From Mycobacteroides chelonae CCUG 47445 (lineage in GTDB: Bacteria; Actinomycetota; Actinomycetes; Mycobacteriales; Mycobacteriaceae): a stretch of DNA of 64,000 bases. The translations under genes and the position numbers were made by a program. The notes beneath the pieces were generated by a model, which was not told where the DNA came from, searched no databases, and was given only the letters and a program-made list of their open reading frames with translations. Positions 1 through 8,453 of the stretch are shown one piece after another (positions within the stretch are counted from its first letter, which is position 1; each line of letters opens with the position of its first letter). The stretch lies in contig NZ_CP007220.1 of assembly GCF_001632805.1 (NCBI RefSeq), forward strand, positions 3,596,001 to 3,660,000, written 5' to 3'.

Positions 1-1825
1 GGTCGCTCTGGTCGGCAGCCTCCGCGAATCCGGCGGCCACATCTGTGAACGCACGCAGCTGATCCAGGCCACCGCTGCGTTGTCCCGCGATGAGCTCGAC
101 ATCCAGTGCCAACACCCGCTGCACCTCGCAGATCAGGTCAGTCAGTGGCATGCCGAGCCGGGTGCGCAATGCGGTCAGTTCCCGCCGCAAGGCAGTCAGG
201 CGCGTCCAGCCCTCCGCCGAATACTGTTCGGGAGCACCGGGATCGCTGATGGCATCGGCCAGACACGGTATGTCGGCATTCTCCCCTGCCATGTCGGAGC
301 CGGCACGACCGAATCCCATCGCCCGCCGCCACAACACGGCCAGGTCGTGGGCACCAAGGCGCCATCGCGGGCCGGTCAATACCCGCAGGGCAGCCGGACC
401 CGCGGTCGGGTCCGCGACAAGACGGAGCATCGCCACGGTGTCGGCAACCTCAGGAAGACCGAGCAGACCCGTCAAGCCGACCACTTCGACCGGAACACCG
501 TGCGCGGCAAGGACCTCAGCCATCGGGGCGGCATCGCTGTTGCGCCGGACCAGCACCGCCGACGACGGCGGACGGTTCCCGCCGCGACGCGCCTTCTCGT
601 ATACGGAGGCCAGTTTTGTTGCGACCCATTCTCGTTCGGCGACGATATCGCCGAAAAGCGCACAGGCGATGTTGCCGGAAGTAGCATCCGGGCGGGGGCG
701 CAGCGGCCGCACCGCCACCGAACGTCTCCGCGCTTCCTCGGACACGGCATTGGCCAGGTGCAGAGCCTCGGGCGGGTTACGCCAACTGGTGCGCAGCTCC
801 CTTGTGGGCGCCGGTGAGCCGTCCGGCAGCGGGAAATCGGTGGTGAATCGGGGCAGGTTGGTCGCCGAGGCACCCCGCCAGCCATAGATGGACTGGATGG
901 GATCACCCACCGCCGTCAACGCCAGCTCGTGATCGACGCCGCGCCCGAATAACGATGACAGCAGGATGCGCTGAGCATGCCCGGTGTCCTGGTACTCGTC
1001 GAGAAGCACTACCCGATAACGATCTCGCTGAGTCTGTCCGACGATGGGGTGTTCGGCGGCCAGACGAGCCGACAGCGACATCTGCGCTCCGAAATCGAGA
1101 ACACCGCGGGCGCGCATCTGCGCTATCAGCTGGGCGACGATCGCGACGAGTTGCGTTCGTTCATGCTGTGTCTGGATCAGACGCAGCAGCCAGGCGCTCG
1201 GGCGGCCCTCCCGCTGGTACGGGCCCGGCGGCAGAGTGTGAATCAGCTGTTCCAGCTCGTCGTGCGAGGAGAGCAGATCGGTGGTGTCCACCAGATGCTC
1301 GGACAGCTGACCGGCAAGCGCGAGCACCTGAGCGGTGACCGCACCGGGCGTCTTCTCCGTATCCAAATCCCCATCGAAGTCACAGACGATCCGGAACGCC
1401 AACTGCCACAACTGCGTTTCCGTCAGCAGCCGCGCGTTGGGCTCCATGGGCAACAGCAATCCATGCTCGCGCAGCAGGGTTCCCGCATAGGAGTGGTACG
1501 TGGCGATCACCGGATCGGGTTCATCGGCACTGACGGGAGCCATGATCCCGCTTCCCGCCAGCCGGGCCAGTCGCGATCTGACCCTGCGCAACAACTGGCC
1601 CGCGGCCTTGCGCGTGAAGGTCAACCCGAGCACCTGGCCGGGGGTGGCATAGCCGTTGGCCACCAACCACACCACCCGCGCGGCCATCGTCTCGGTCTTA
1701 CCCGCCCCGGCACCCGCGATGACCACCATCGGGCCAGGTGGCGCGCCGATGACGGCGGCCTGCTCGTCGGTGGGCTCGAAAAGCCCTAAAGCCCTCGATA
1801 GTTCGGACGGAGAGTAGGTGCTCAC
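1..1825 (-). CDS. adnB: AdnB-type UvrD-family helicase-nuclease subunit (3' part missing)
   Basis: This is a superfamily 1 DNA helicase of the mycobacterial AdnAB motor-nuclease, which resects double-strand breaks. The GTG start overlaps the adnA stop as GTGA, and the frame stays open for 608 codons to the left edge, so the C-terminal helicase lobe and nuclease domain lie outside the window. Visible motifs are Walker A (GAGAGKT, residues 38-44), motif Ia (LTFTRKAA), the DEYQDT Walker B, and motif III (VGDPIQSIYGWRGA). Overlap with adnA means translational coupling, as expected for an obligate heterodimer. The order adnA-adnB beside lipV matches M. tuberculosis Rv3202c-Rv3201c. Assignment to AdnB rather than another UvrD rests mainly on this pairing. 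Confidence 0.93.
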   Translation of the reverse strand, partial: MSTYSPSELSRALGLFEPTDEQAAVIGAPPGPMVVIAGAGAGKTETMAARVVWLVANGYATPGQVLGLTFTRKAAGQLLRRVRSRLARLAGSGIMAPVSADEPDPVIATYHSYAGTLLREHGLLLPMEPNARLLTETQLWQLAFRIVCDFDGDLDTEKTPGAVTAQVLALAGQLSEHLVDTTDLLSSHDELEQLIHTLPPGPYQREGRPSAWLLRLIQTQHERTQLVAIVAQLIAQMRARGVLDFGAQMSLSARLAAEHPIVGQTQRDRYRVVLLDEYQDTGHAQRILLSSLFGRGVDHELALTAVGDPIQSIYGWRGASATNLPRFTTDFPLPDGSPAPTRELRTSWRNPPEALHLANAVSEEARRRSVAVRPLRPRPDATSGNIACALFGDIVAEREWVATKLASVYEKARRGGNRPPSSAVLVRRNSDAAPMAEVLAAHGVPVEVVGLTGLLGLPEVADTVAMLRLVADPTAGPAALRVLTGPRWRLGAHDLAVLWRRAMGFGRAGSDMAGENADIPCLADAISDPGAPEQYSAEGWTRLTALRRELTALRTRLGMPLTDLICEVQRVLALDVELIAGQRSGGLDQLRAFTDVAAGFAEAADQSD

Positions 1826-4800
1826 GACTGGCACACCGCCTGCCCATCTGCCTGCACGGGGCAGCATGCGCGTAGCGGGCAGTGCCCGCATCCGTCATTG
1901 ACCCGCGCGATGAACAGCGGTCCCTTCGTGTTGGCCGCGGCGGTGTGGATGGTGTCACGCCAGGTCTGCTGAGCGGCAGGTGTCAACGGATCCTGATGGC
2001 GTTGAGTGGCCCCGTCATCGAGGTTCGGTTTGGCGACGTACACCAATCGGCCACCGCCGGGCTCACCCGCGGGTTGTCCGGCGATGAGACCTTCGGCAGC
2101 GGCGACCTGATAGGTGGCAAGCTGGGCGTGCTGTTGCGCATCGTCCTTGGTGGCGGGGCTCTTGCCGGTCTTGATATCGACGACGACGGCACGTCCCTCG
2201 GCGTCACGTTCCAACCGGTCGATGCGACCGACCAGCCGCACCTGCGGATGGTCGGCGTGCGTGAGCACTCCGTCGACGCCTATCTCTCGACCGACTTCGG
2301 TGAGTTCACCGCGCGTTGCCATACGCCACGCGGAGAAGGCCTCCAGTAGTTCATGATGCCGGCGCAGCTCGTTACGCGCGTACCACTGCGACTCGAACGG
2401 CATTGACTCCCAAGCCTTGTCGAGCTCGCGGTACATGGCCTCGGTATCCGCGGGATACTCACCGACAAGCGCGTGCACCAATGTTCCGAGCGCCCGGCGC
2501 GGATCGGTCAGATCGGTGCCGCCATGCCGTTCCAGCAGCCAGCGCAGCGGGCAGGCCATCAGCGTCTCGACGTTGGACGGTGACAAGCGGACCGGGCCGT
2601 CCTCGGCATGCCACAGGGGATCCTCGCTACTGACATCGGCGAGCCCGTACCAAGACCCGGGGTCTGCGCCGGAAACACCGGCCTCCGCGAGGCGAGCCAG
2701 CTGACGCGCCGCCGCGCGACGACGGGCATCGCTCACGGTGCCAGCAGATGCGGTGACGACGGCCCGCAGTTCGCCGACGAGATTAGCGGTGGTCAAGGTC
2801 CGGGACTCCGGCACTCCCGCGCGACGTTCCGGCATCACCCATTGCGGATGCGCGACCATAAGCTCGGTGAGAAAACGGGAGGCCATCGCGGAACCGCCGC
2901 CCACATCGGCATTCTCGTTGTCGACGGCCGTGACGAGAACCCGGCGAGCCGCCCTGCCCACGGCCAGCAGCAGCAGCCGGCGTTCCTCAGCGAGTGCCAC
3001 CGCCGCCCCGTCGACATACGCGGCGTGATCAATGCCCGCCAGCACATCCATCAGTTCCTGGGTGCGCAGCACCCCGCCCCGTGGTGCGGTGTTCGGCCAC
3101 AGCCCCTCTTGCACACCGGGGATCGCGACCACATCCCACTGCCGATCCACGGCAGCGTGCGCACTGACGATGGAGACCGCATCAGGCTCGCCCGTCGCGC
3201 GCTGACCCGCAAGCGCCAACGAACGGATGTGGTCGATCAATCCCGTCACTCCGATGCCTGGTGTGCGCGCCACATGTTCGGATGCCAGGTCGAACAGTGC
3301 GGACACCGCATCGAGGTCCCGGTCTGCTTGCGCGCCCAGCGGACCTCCGCGTTGCGACAACCCGTCCCAACGGCGTTGCAGACCCGATCGAATCCACGCC
3401 GCCCACAGCACATCGAGGACGCCCGCATCGGACGTGATGGCCTCGCGCACAGCGGCGATCACCGCACGCACGCGCCGCAGTGGTGCGGCCTGGATGTCGG
3501 TGAGCGCGCTGAGGCGCGTGTCTTCGGCATCGACCAGAACCGAACGCAACAGCGCAGCGCTGTTTCCATCCCCGCCCGCGGCTTCCTCGGCCCGCAACAG
3601 TTGGCGACGTAACCGCCTGAGCGCTACCGGATCCACCCGCCCGATCGGACCGGTCACCAATGTCACCGCGTCCTCGTCGTTCAGACTGCCCTGCGCGCAG
3701 GACACCGCCAGCAGCAACGCATGTACGGCCGGAACAGCGGCTACCGGACCGTCGTAGGACTCCGCGTGCACCGGGACACCGGCCGACTGCAGAGCGCGGC
3801 GCAGTGCCGCGCCACTGCGCGGCACCGACCTGACGATGACCGCCATCTGAGACCACGGCACCCCATCGATCAAGTGGGAGCGCCGCAGCAGGTCGACAAC
3901 CAGCGATGCCTCCGCGGTTTCGGTGGGCACGGCGGCAAGACGTACGGCAGCCCCCGAAGCGCTCTCCGCCCCGTCGATCACGCGGGCAGGCGAGCTTCCG
4001 GGCAGCCGACTCGCCACCGTGTTCGCAAGTTCGGCGACCGGCGCCGCGCAGCGATACGAACTGTGAAGTTCGATGGTCGTGGCCCCGTCGTCGGCGCCGG
4101 TCTGCAACAGCTGGGCGTCGGCGCCGCGGAATCCGAACACTGTTTGATTGGGGTCACCGGTGAATACCGACAGCGAGGCGCCCCCCGCCAACAGTCGCAC
4201 CAACAGCGCCGCCTGCGGATCAAGATGCTGGGAATCGTCCACGAGAAGAAGGCCGATCCGATCACGTTCGGCGGCAAGGATTCCCGGCTCGACAGCGAAG
4301 GCTTCCAGCGCCGATCCCACCAACTCGGCGGCGCCGAGCGCGGGCACCGTGGCCTGTGGAGCCGCCATCCCCACCGAGGACCGCAGCAGCATGACCTCCT
4401 CATACTGCCGTGCAAGGTCGGCAACCGCGACCCACTCCGGGCGGTTGTGCCGCCGCCCGAGAGCGCGAAGGTCTCTGGCGTCCACACCGCGCTCGGTGCA
4501 CCGCGCCATGAGATCTCGAACACCGGTCGCGAACCCGGCAGTCGTCAATGCGGGCCGTAGCGAGGCAGGCCACAACCCGCCATTGTCTTCAGCGTTGCCG
4601 CACAACAAGTCCCGCACAATGCTGTCCTGTTCGGCAGCGGTGATCAAACGCGGCGGCGGATTGCCCTGACGGGCGGCATGGGCGGCAAGCATGGCGAAGG
4701 CATACGAGTGCACGGTGCGAACCATCGGTTCACGGATGGCGATGGTTCCGCGGCGCTCGAACACCGCCGCGGAGATCCGACTGCGCAGCTCGACGCTGGC

Positions 4801-4998
4801 CCGGGTGGAACCGGTGAGCACAAGAATGGACTCTGGGCTCGCACCCGCGGCGGTCCGCGCCGCCACGATATCTACCAGCAGGCTCGTCTTGCCGGTTCCG
4901 CTACCGCCGACCACCACGAACCGGCCTTGCCGGGCCGGGTTCAGCAGATCTGCCGCCGCACCGTCCCACGATCGGGAGGAGGTGGTCGGCGTCGGCAT
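1822..4998 (-). CDS. adnA: AdnA helicase-nuclease subunit with Fe-S nuclease domain
   Basis: This is the first gene of the adnAB operon, 1058 aa, close to the roughly 1055 aa of the M. tuberculosis protein. Domains in order are a UvrD-type motor (Walker A GGSGTGKT at residues 31-38; Walker B LLVDDSQHLD; GDPNQTVFGFRGA) and a C-terminal RecB/AddB-type nuclease. The nuclease shows GRIDRLERD and VVDIKTGK, which supply the metal-binding Asp and catalytic Lys. One Cys in LMACPLRWLL plus a terminal C-x2-C-x5-C form the Fe-S staple known from AddB nucleases. The open frame extends upstream to 5202, but that would run over the divergent lipV start. The ATG at 4998 (MPTPTTSSRSW) fits the family length. 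It acts with AdnB in end resection. Confidence 0.93.
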   Translation of the reverse strand: MPTPTTSSRSWDGAAADLLNPARQGRFVVVGGSGTGKTSLLVDIVAARTAAGASPESILVLTGSTRASVELRSRISAAVFERRGTIAIREPMVRTVHSYAFAMLAAHAARQGNPPPRLITAAEQDSIVRDLLCGNAEDNGGLWPASLRPALTTAGFATGVRDLMARCTERGVDARDLRALGRRHNRPEWVAVADLARQYEEVMLLRSSVGMAAPQATVPALGAAELVGSALEAFAVEPGILAAERDRIGLLLVDDSQHLDPQAALLVRLLAGGASLSVFTGDPNQTVFGFRGADAQLLQTGADDGATTIELHSSYRCAAPVAELANTVASRLPGSSPARVIDGAESASGAAVRLAAVPTETAEASLVVDLLRRSHLIDGVPWSQMAVIVRSVPRSGAALRRALQSAGVPVHAESYDGPVAAVPAVHALLLAVSCAQGSLNDEDAVTLVTGPIGRVDPVALRRLRRQLLRAEEAAGGDGNSAALLRSVLVDAEDTRLSALTDIQAAPLRRVRAVIAAVREAITSDAGVLDVLWAAWIRSGLQRRWDGLSQRGGPLGAQADRDLDAVSALFDLASEHVARTPGIGVTGLIDHIRSLALAGQRATGEPDAVSIVSAHAAVDRQWDVVAIPGVQEGLWPNTAPRGGVLRTQELMDVLAGIDHAAYVDGAAVALAEERRLLLLAVGRAARRVLVTAVDNENADVGGGSAMASRFLTELMVAHPQWVMPERRAGVPESRTLTTANLVGELRAVVTASAGTVSDARRRAAARQLARLAEAGVSGADPGSWYGLADVSSEDPLWHAEDGPVRLSPSNVETLMACPLRWLLERHGGTDLTDPRRALGTLVHALVGEYPADTEAMYRELDKAWESMPFESQWYARNELRRHHELLEAFSAWRMATRGELTEVGREIGVDGVLTHADHPQVRLVGRIDRLERDAEGRAVVVDIKTGKSPATKDDAQQHAQLATYQVAAAEGLIAGQPAGEPGGGRLVYVAKPNLDDGATQRHQDPLTPAAQQTWRDTIHTAAANTKGPLFIARVNDGCGHCPLRACCPVQADGQAVCQS

Positions 4999-5088
4999 GT
5001 GCAGATCACAGCATGAGGGTCTGACAACCGGACCTGACCTGGGTGTCCCGCACAGAGTTCGCACGCGGATCGTGGCAGGATTCCGCGG

Positions 5089-5871
5089 GTGACACCGACG
5101 CTGAAGACCCACCGGTACGGCCCCGATGAACCCGCGCGTCTCGTGGCGTTGCACGGCCTCACCGGGCACGGCAAGCGCTGGGCGCCGCTTCTCGACGAGC
5201 ACCTCCCCGATGTGCCCACCCTGACAGTGGACCTACTGGGCCACGGGCGCTCCCCCGCGCCCGCGCCATGGTCGCTGGAAGCGCATGCCGATGCGGTTGC
5301 CGCCGTGCTCGACGAAACGCAATCAGGGCCCGTCGTGGTGGTGGCGCACTCGTTCGGCGGCGCCACCGCGTTGCATCTGGCCGCCCGCAGACCCGACCTC
5401 GTGAAGTCGCTCGTGCTGCTGGACCCGGCGATCGGACTGGACGGTGACTGGATGCGTCAGATCGCCGAGCAGATGGTGGCCTATCCGGATTACACCGACC
5501 GCGCCGAGGCAAAATCGGACAAGATCACGGGAGCGTGGTCGGACGTGCCGGACCATGTCATCGAGGCAGAACTGGATGAACACCTGATCGAATTGCCGAA
5601 CGGCCGGTGGGGCTGGCGCATGAACCTGCCCGCCGTGGTTACCGCATGGAGCGAGCTGGCACGCGATATCACTTTGCCGGACAAGATCATTCGCGTTAGC
5701 CTATTGCGAGCTACCCGCACCTCACCGCCCTATGTCACCAGCGGACTGCTGGACGCTCTTGCCGCCAAGCTTGGTGACCGGTTCGAGCTGATAGATGTCG
5801 ACTGCGACCATATGGTGTCGCAATCACGACCTACCGAAACCGCCGCCGCGATACGGTCACACCTGGAGTAA
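5089..5871 (+). CDS. lipV: LipV-like alpha/beta-hydrolase
   Basis: This 260 aa alpha/beta-hydrolase-fold protein starts at GTG 5089. The nucleophile elbow reads VVVAHSFGGATAL (A-H-S-F-G, a variant of G-x-S-x-G). The oxyanion-hole strand LVALHGLTGHGKRW lies near the N terminus, and a late acidic/His pair (IDVDCDHMV) completes a plausible triad. The gene is divergent from adnA, and the next gene starts 2 nt after its stop, so the two are probably co-transcribed. Position between adnA and the ATL gene matches lipV (Rv3203) of M. tuberculosis. The substrate cannot be read from sequence; esterase or lipase activity is family knowledge. Confidence 0.85.
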   Translation: MTPTLKTHRYGPDEPARLVALHGLTGHGKRWAPLLDEHLPDVPTLTVDLLGHGRSPAPAPWSLEAHADAVAAVLDETQSGPVVVVAHSFGGATALHLAARRPDLVKSLVLLDPAIGLDGDWMRQIAEQMVAYPDYTDRAEAKSDKITGAWSDVPDHVIEAELDEHLIELPNGRWGWRMNLPAVVTAWSELARDITLPDKIIRVSLLRATRTSPPYVTSGLLDALAAKLGDRFELIDVDCDHMVSQSRPTETAAAIRSHLE

Positions 5872-5873
5872 AC

Positions 5874-6170
5874 ATGGCGGCTGTCACCGAAGAACAAGTA
5901 GAGCTGGTGCGCTCGCTGGTCGCATCGATACCGGCCGGTCGGGTGTCCACGTACGGCGATGTCGCCGACGCGGCAGGCCTTTCCAGCGCACGGATCGTCG
6001 GATGGATCATGCGAACTGACTCGGCCGACCTGCCCTGGCATCGTGTCATCGGCGCAAGCGGTCGCCCCGCACCTCATATCCGCACCCGACAGCTCGAGCT
6101 GTTGAGGGCCGAGGGTGTGCTGGCGGTGGACGGACGAATCGCGCTACGCGACGTCCGCCACGGCTTCTAG
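5874..6170 (+). CDS. Alkyltransferase-like (ATL) DNA repair protein
   Basis: This 98 aa protein is built only of the DNA-binding domain of O6-methylguanine-DNA methyltransferase. The helix-turn-helix stretch (AGRVSTYGDVADAAGLSSARIVGWIMR) and the active-site loop are clear, but the loop reads PWHRV with Trp55 where true methyltransferases have the acceptor Cys of PCHRV. This Trp is the hallmark of ATL proteins. They bind O6-alkylguanine without removing the alkyl group and hand the lesion to nucleotide excision repair. It follows lipV by 2 nt (Rv3204 position) and overlaps the convergent chelatase gene by 27 nt. Confidence 0.9.
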   Translation: MAAVTEEQVELVRSLVASIPAGRVSTYGDVADAAGLSSARIVGWIMRTDSADLPWHRVIGASGRPAPHIRTRQLELLRAEGVLAVDGRIALRDVRHGF

Positions 6171-6842
6171 CGCACCCGGCACCGCAGTTGCCGAGGCGAA
6201 CCGGCCCACCAGGAGATTCACAATCTCGGGATGCACACCCAACGGTTGTGCGACACCATCGGCTCCGCACGCAGCCAGGCGCTCCTGAAACAGACCTTGC
6301 GCCAACAGATACGACGCGATGAAGACGCGTCGACCGGTCGCGCGCGCTGCTGCGACCATGTCGGGCACCCGCGGCTCACCCGTGGCGACATAGCCCACCC
6401 TGACGGGCCCAGTGTGGTGCGACAGCATGCTCGCCGCGGTGTGCACCTCATGACGAGCCCGGGGGTCGGAAGACCCCGCCGCCGCCAGCACCACCGCATC
6501 GCCATGACGCCACCCGGCCTCGCGCAGCCGCTCGACCATCACCCTGGCCAGCACCGGATCGGGCCCCAACGTTTGGGTCACCGTGACGCTGGGATGTCCA
6601 CTCAGCTCAACATGCTGCGGAATATCTTGGTGCACATGGTATCCCGATGCAAGAAAGGCCGGAACCAAGACCGCGGGACCTTCGATCGTCGACAGCACCT
6701 CTGACGGGGTAGGACCCAGCACATCGACGAATGCGGTGCGCACCGCACCTATGCGTAGTGACACCGCCTCGGCGAGCGCCGCGATGTTCTCCACGCCGGC
6801 GGCCGAACGCGTTCCATGTGCGACCAATACGAACTCATCCAC
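6144..6842 (-). CDS. sirB: Sirohydrochlorin chelatase (CbiX/SirB type)
   Basis: This 232 aa chelatase has two homologous halves. The N-terminal half begins VLVAHGTRSAAG, where the His is the metal/substrate ligand. A second His cluster lies in ASGYHVHQDIPQHV. Family members insert Fe2+ into sirohydrochlorin to make siroheme or Co2+ for cobalamin. Its place as last gene of the narK-nirB-nirD operon points to iron and siroheme supply for NirB. I chose GTG 6842 because a GGGGA box precedes it by 5 nt; an upstream in-frame TTG at 6854 is the alternative. The gene overlaps the preceding gene by 8 nt. It resembles Rv0259c by context, as recalled. Confidence 0.85.
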   Translation of the reverse strand: MDEFVLVAHGTRSAAGVENIAALAEAVSLRIGAVRTAFVDVLGPTPSEVLSTIEGPAVLVPAFLASGYHVHQDIPQHVELSGHPSVTVTQTLGPDPVLARVMVERLREAGWRHGDAVVLAAAGSSDPRARHEVHTAASMLSHHTGPVRVGYVATGEPRVPDMVAAARATGRRVFIASYLLAQGLFQERLAACGADGVAQPLGVHPEIVNLLVGRFASATAVPGALEAVADVA

Positions 6843-8037
6843 GGCATTCCCCAATCATGGTCGGATCGATCGCCAGCCGGTAACCCCGCTTGACCACTGT
6901 TTGAATCACTTTCGGCGCACCGAGCGCAGACCGCAGACGCGTCATCGCCGTCTCAACCGCATGGGTGTCGTCTCCGCCGCCGGGCAGGACACCCAACAGA
7001 TCTTCGCGAGACACCACCTGACCGGGACGCACCATCAGCCGTTTCATCAACGCCATTCCCGCCGGAGAGATCTGACGCGTCTCGCCGTCAACCGCAATCC
7101 CGCAGCTGCGCACACTGACAACATGCCCGCCAGCATGGAAACGGGGTGCACGCCTGGTCAATTCGTCGGCAACGTGCCGAGCCAACGCGCCCAGCCGCGC
7201 TCTTTCGGGTTGCGTTGTCTGCACACCCAGCACTTCCAGCGGCGCCGCGGTCACCGGGCCGACACACAGCGGCGCCACTCTGCCCCGCAGCGCGGACAGC
7301 AGCTCATCCAATCGCCCGGTTGCCTTGGCGCGACCAAGCATTGATGCCACCGCGGGGGCACTTGTGAAACTGATCCCGTCCAACTCGGCATTGATGGCCA
7401 TGGAGATCATGCGGTCCATCGGCCGCTGGTCCTCCGGTGGTTCCCAACGGTATACCGGCACCCGAATCACCTGGGCACCAGCGATTGTCAGCGCTTCACA
7501 GAGATCGGCGATGGGCTCCCACTCGGTGGCGGCACCATGCAGCTGCACGGCGATGCGCCGACCCTCGACACCCTCTTCCAGGAGCCGATCCAGCACCTCC
7601 GCTGACGACTCGGACGCGGGTGACCACTCTTCTCGCAGCCCCGCTTGGCGAATCGCCCCAGTGGCTTTGGGCCCGCGGGCGACCAAACGCCCAGACTCCA
7701 ACGCCGACTTGAGACCTTCAGCCACACCCCATTCATCGGCGGCTTCGATCCAGCCACGGAACCCGATTCCGGTGGTGGCCACCGTGACGTCGGGCGGGTT
7801 GGCGATGACGAGTTCAGTGGCCTCTCGCAACTCCGCGTCATCCGCGAGCGGGATGATCCGGATGGCCGCGGCGTACACGACGGCAGCACCCCGGCGTTCC
7901 AGGAGTGCGATCAATTCCTCCGACCGGCGCGCAGCAGTGACACCGATGGTGAACCCGTCGAGCCGACGCTCTTGTTCGTTACGCGGCAACCGCGTTCCGG
8001 TGTCGGCTCCTGAGCATTCCGATTTCGACGTTTCCAT
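6835..8037 (-). CDS. HemD-like uroporphyrinogen-III synthase fused to winged-helix DNA-binding domain
   Basis: This 400 aa two-domain protein has residues about 30-285 matching the HemD/uroporphyrinogen-III synthase fold (GFTIGVTAARRSEELIALLERRG at its start). Residues about 305-393 form an OmpR/PhoB-type winged helix (LMKRLMVRPGQVVSREDLL, then AVETAMTRLRSALG and VVKRGYRLA). The M. tuberculosis counterpart is Rv0260c. It may act as a transcription regulator of nitrite assimilation, as a tetrapyrrole enzyme, or as both; the sequence does not decide. The ATG at 8037 overlaps nirD by 59 nt, which is long. A TTG near 7994 would shorten the overlap, so the start is uncertain. Confidence 0.82.
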   Translation of the reverse strand: METSKSECSGADTGTRLPRNEQERRLDGFTIGVTAARRSEELIALLERRGAAVVYAAAIRIIPLADDAELREATELVIANPPDVTVATTGIGFRGWIEAADEWGVAEGLKSALESGRLVARGPKATGAIRQAGLREEWSPASESSAEVLDRLLEEGVEGRRIAVQLHGAATEWEPIADLCEALTIAGAQVIRVPVYRWEPPEDQRPMDRMISMAINAELDGISFTSAPAVASMLGRAKATGRLDELLSALRGRVAPLCVGPVTAAPLEVLGVQTTQPERARLGALARHVADELTRRAPRFHAGGHVVSVRSCGIAVDGETRQISPAGMALMKRLMVRPGQVVSREDLLGVLPGGGDDTHAVETAMTRLRSALGAPKVIQTVVKRGYRLAIDPTMIGECRG

Positions 8038-8377
8038 TGATCACCCGCACCTCGAAGACTGGCAACCGGCGCGACGCATCATCGAGGCAACGCCCGTCTA
8101 TTAGCGAGAAGACCTGCTTGAGCAGCGGCGAAGCCACCGTCGGCTCGCCGCCACGGTCACCGGTCAAACCGCGCGACATGACGGCGGCATGACCGTATGG
8201 ATCGATGTTACCGACCGCGTACAGCTCTCCATTGGACAGCAGAAACAGTGCAGCCTGCACATCATCCGGAAGGAGTACCGCAGCACCCCGGCCAGGGGTG
8301 AGCGAGTCCACCGCACAGACCGTCGACCACACGTACTGGTATCGCCTCAGACGGGGGCGAGCGTCCAGAATTGTCAT
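7979..8377 (-). CDS. nirD: Nitrite reductase [NAD(P)H] small subunit NirD
   Basis: This 132 aa protein has the Rieske-like fold of assimilatory nitrite reductase small subunits (sequence around LLSNGELYAVGNIDPYGHAAVMSRGL, then VASPLLKQVFSLIDGRCLDD). As in other NirD proteins, the Cys/His cluster ligands of true Rieske proteins are absent. It lies 76 nt downstream of nirB on the same strand and pairs with it to reduce nitrite to ammonium in the cytoplasm. The last codons overlap the next gene. Confidence 0.9.
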   Translation of the reverse strand: MTILDARPRLRRYQYVWSTVCAVDSLTPGRGAAVLLPDDVQAALFLLSNGELYAVGNIDPYGHAAVMSRGLTGDRGGEPTVASPLLKQVFSLIDGRCLDDASRRLPVFEVRVINGNVEIGMLRSRHRNAVAA

Positions 8378-8453
8378 CTCCGGCCTTTCTTCTCGTTGTG
8401 TTGTGTCATGTCTACCCCTGTTGTGTTACCCGGGTATTACCGCCGCCGGTTCG

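Noticed and set aside
4998..5202. N-terminal extension of adnA to an ATG at 5202
   Set aside because: It overlaps the divergent lipV gene by more than 100 nt and the extra residues have no helicase similarity.
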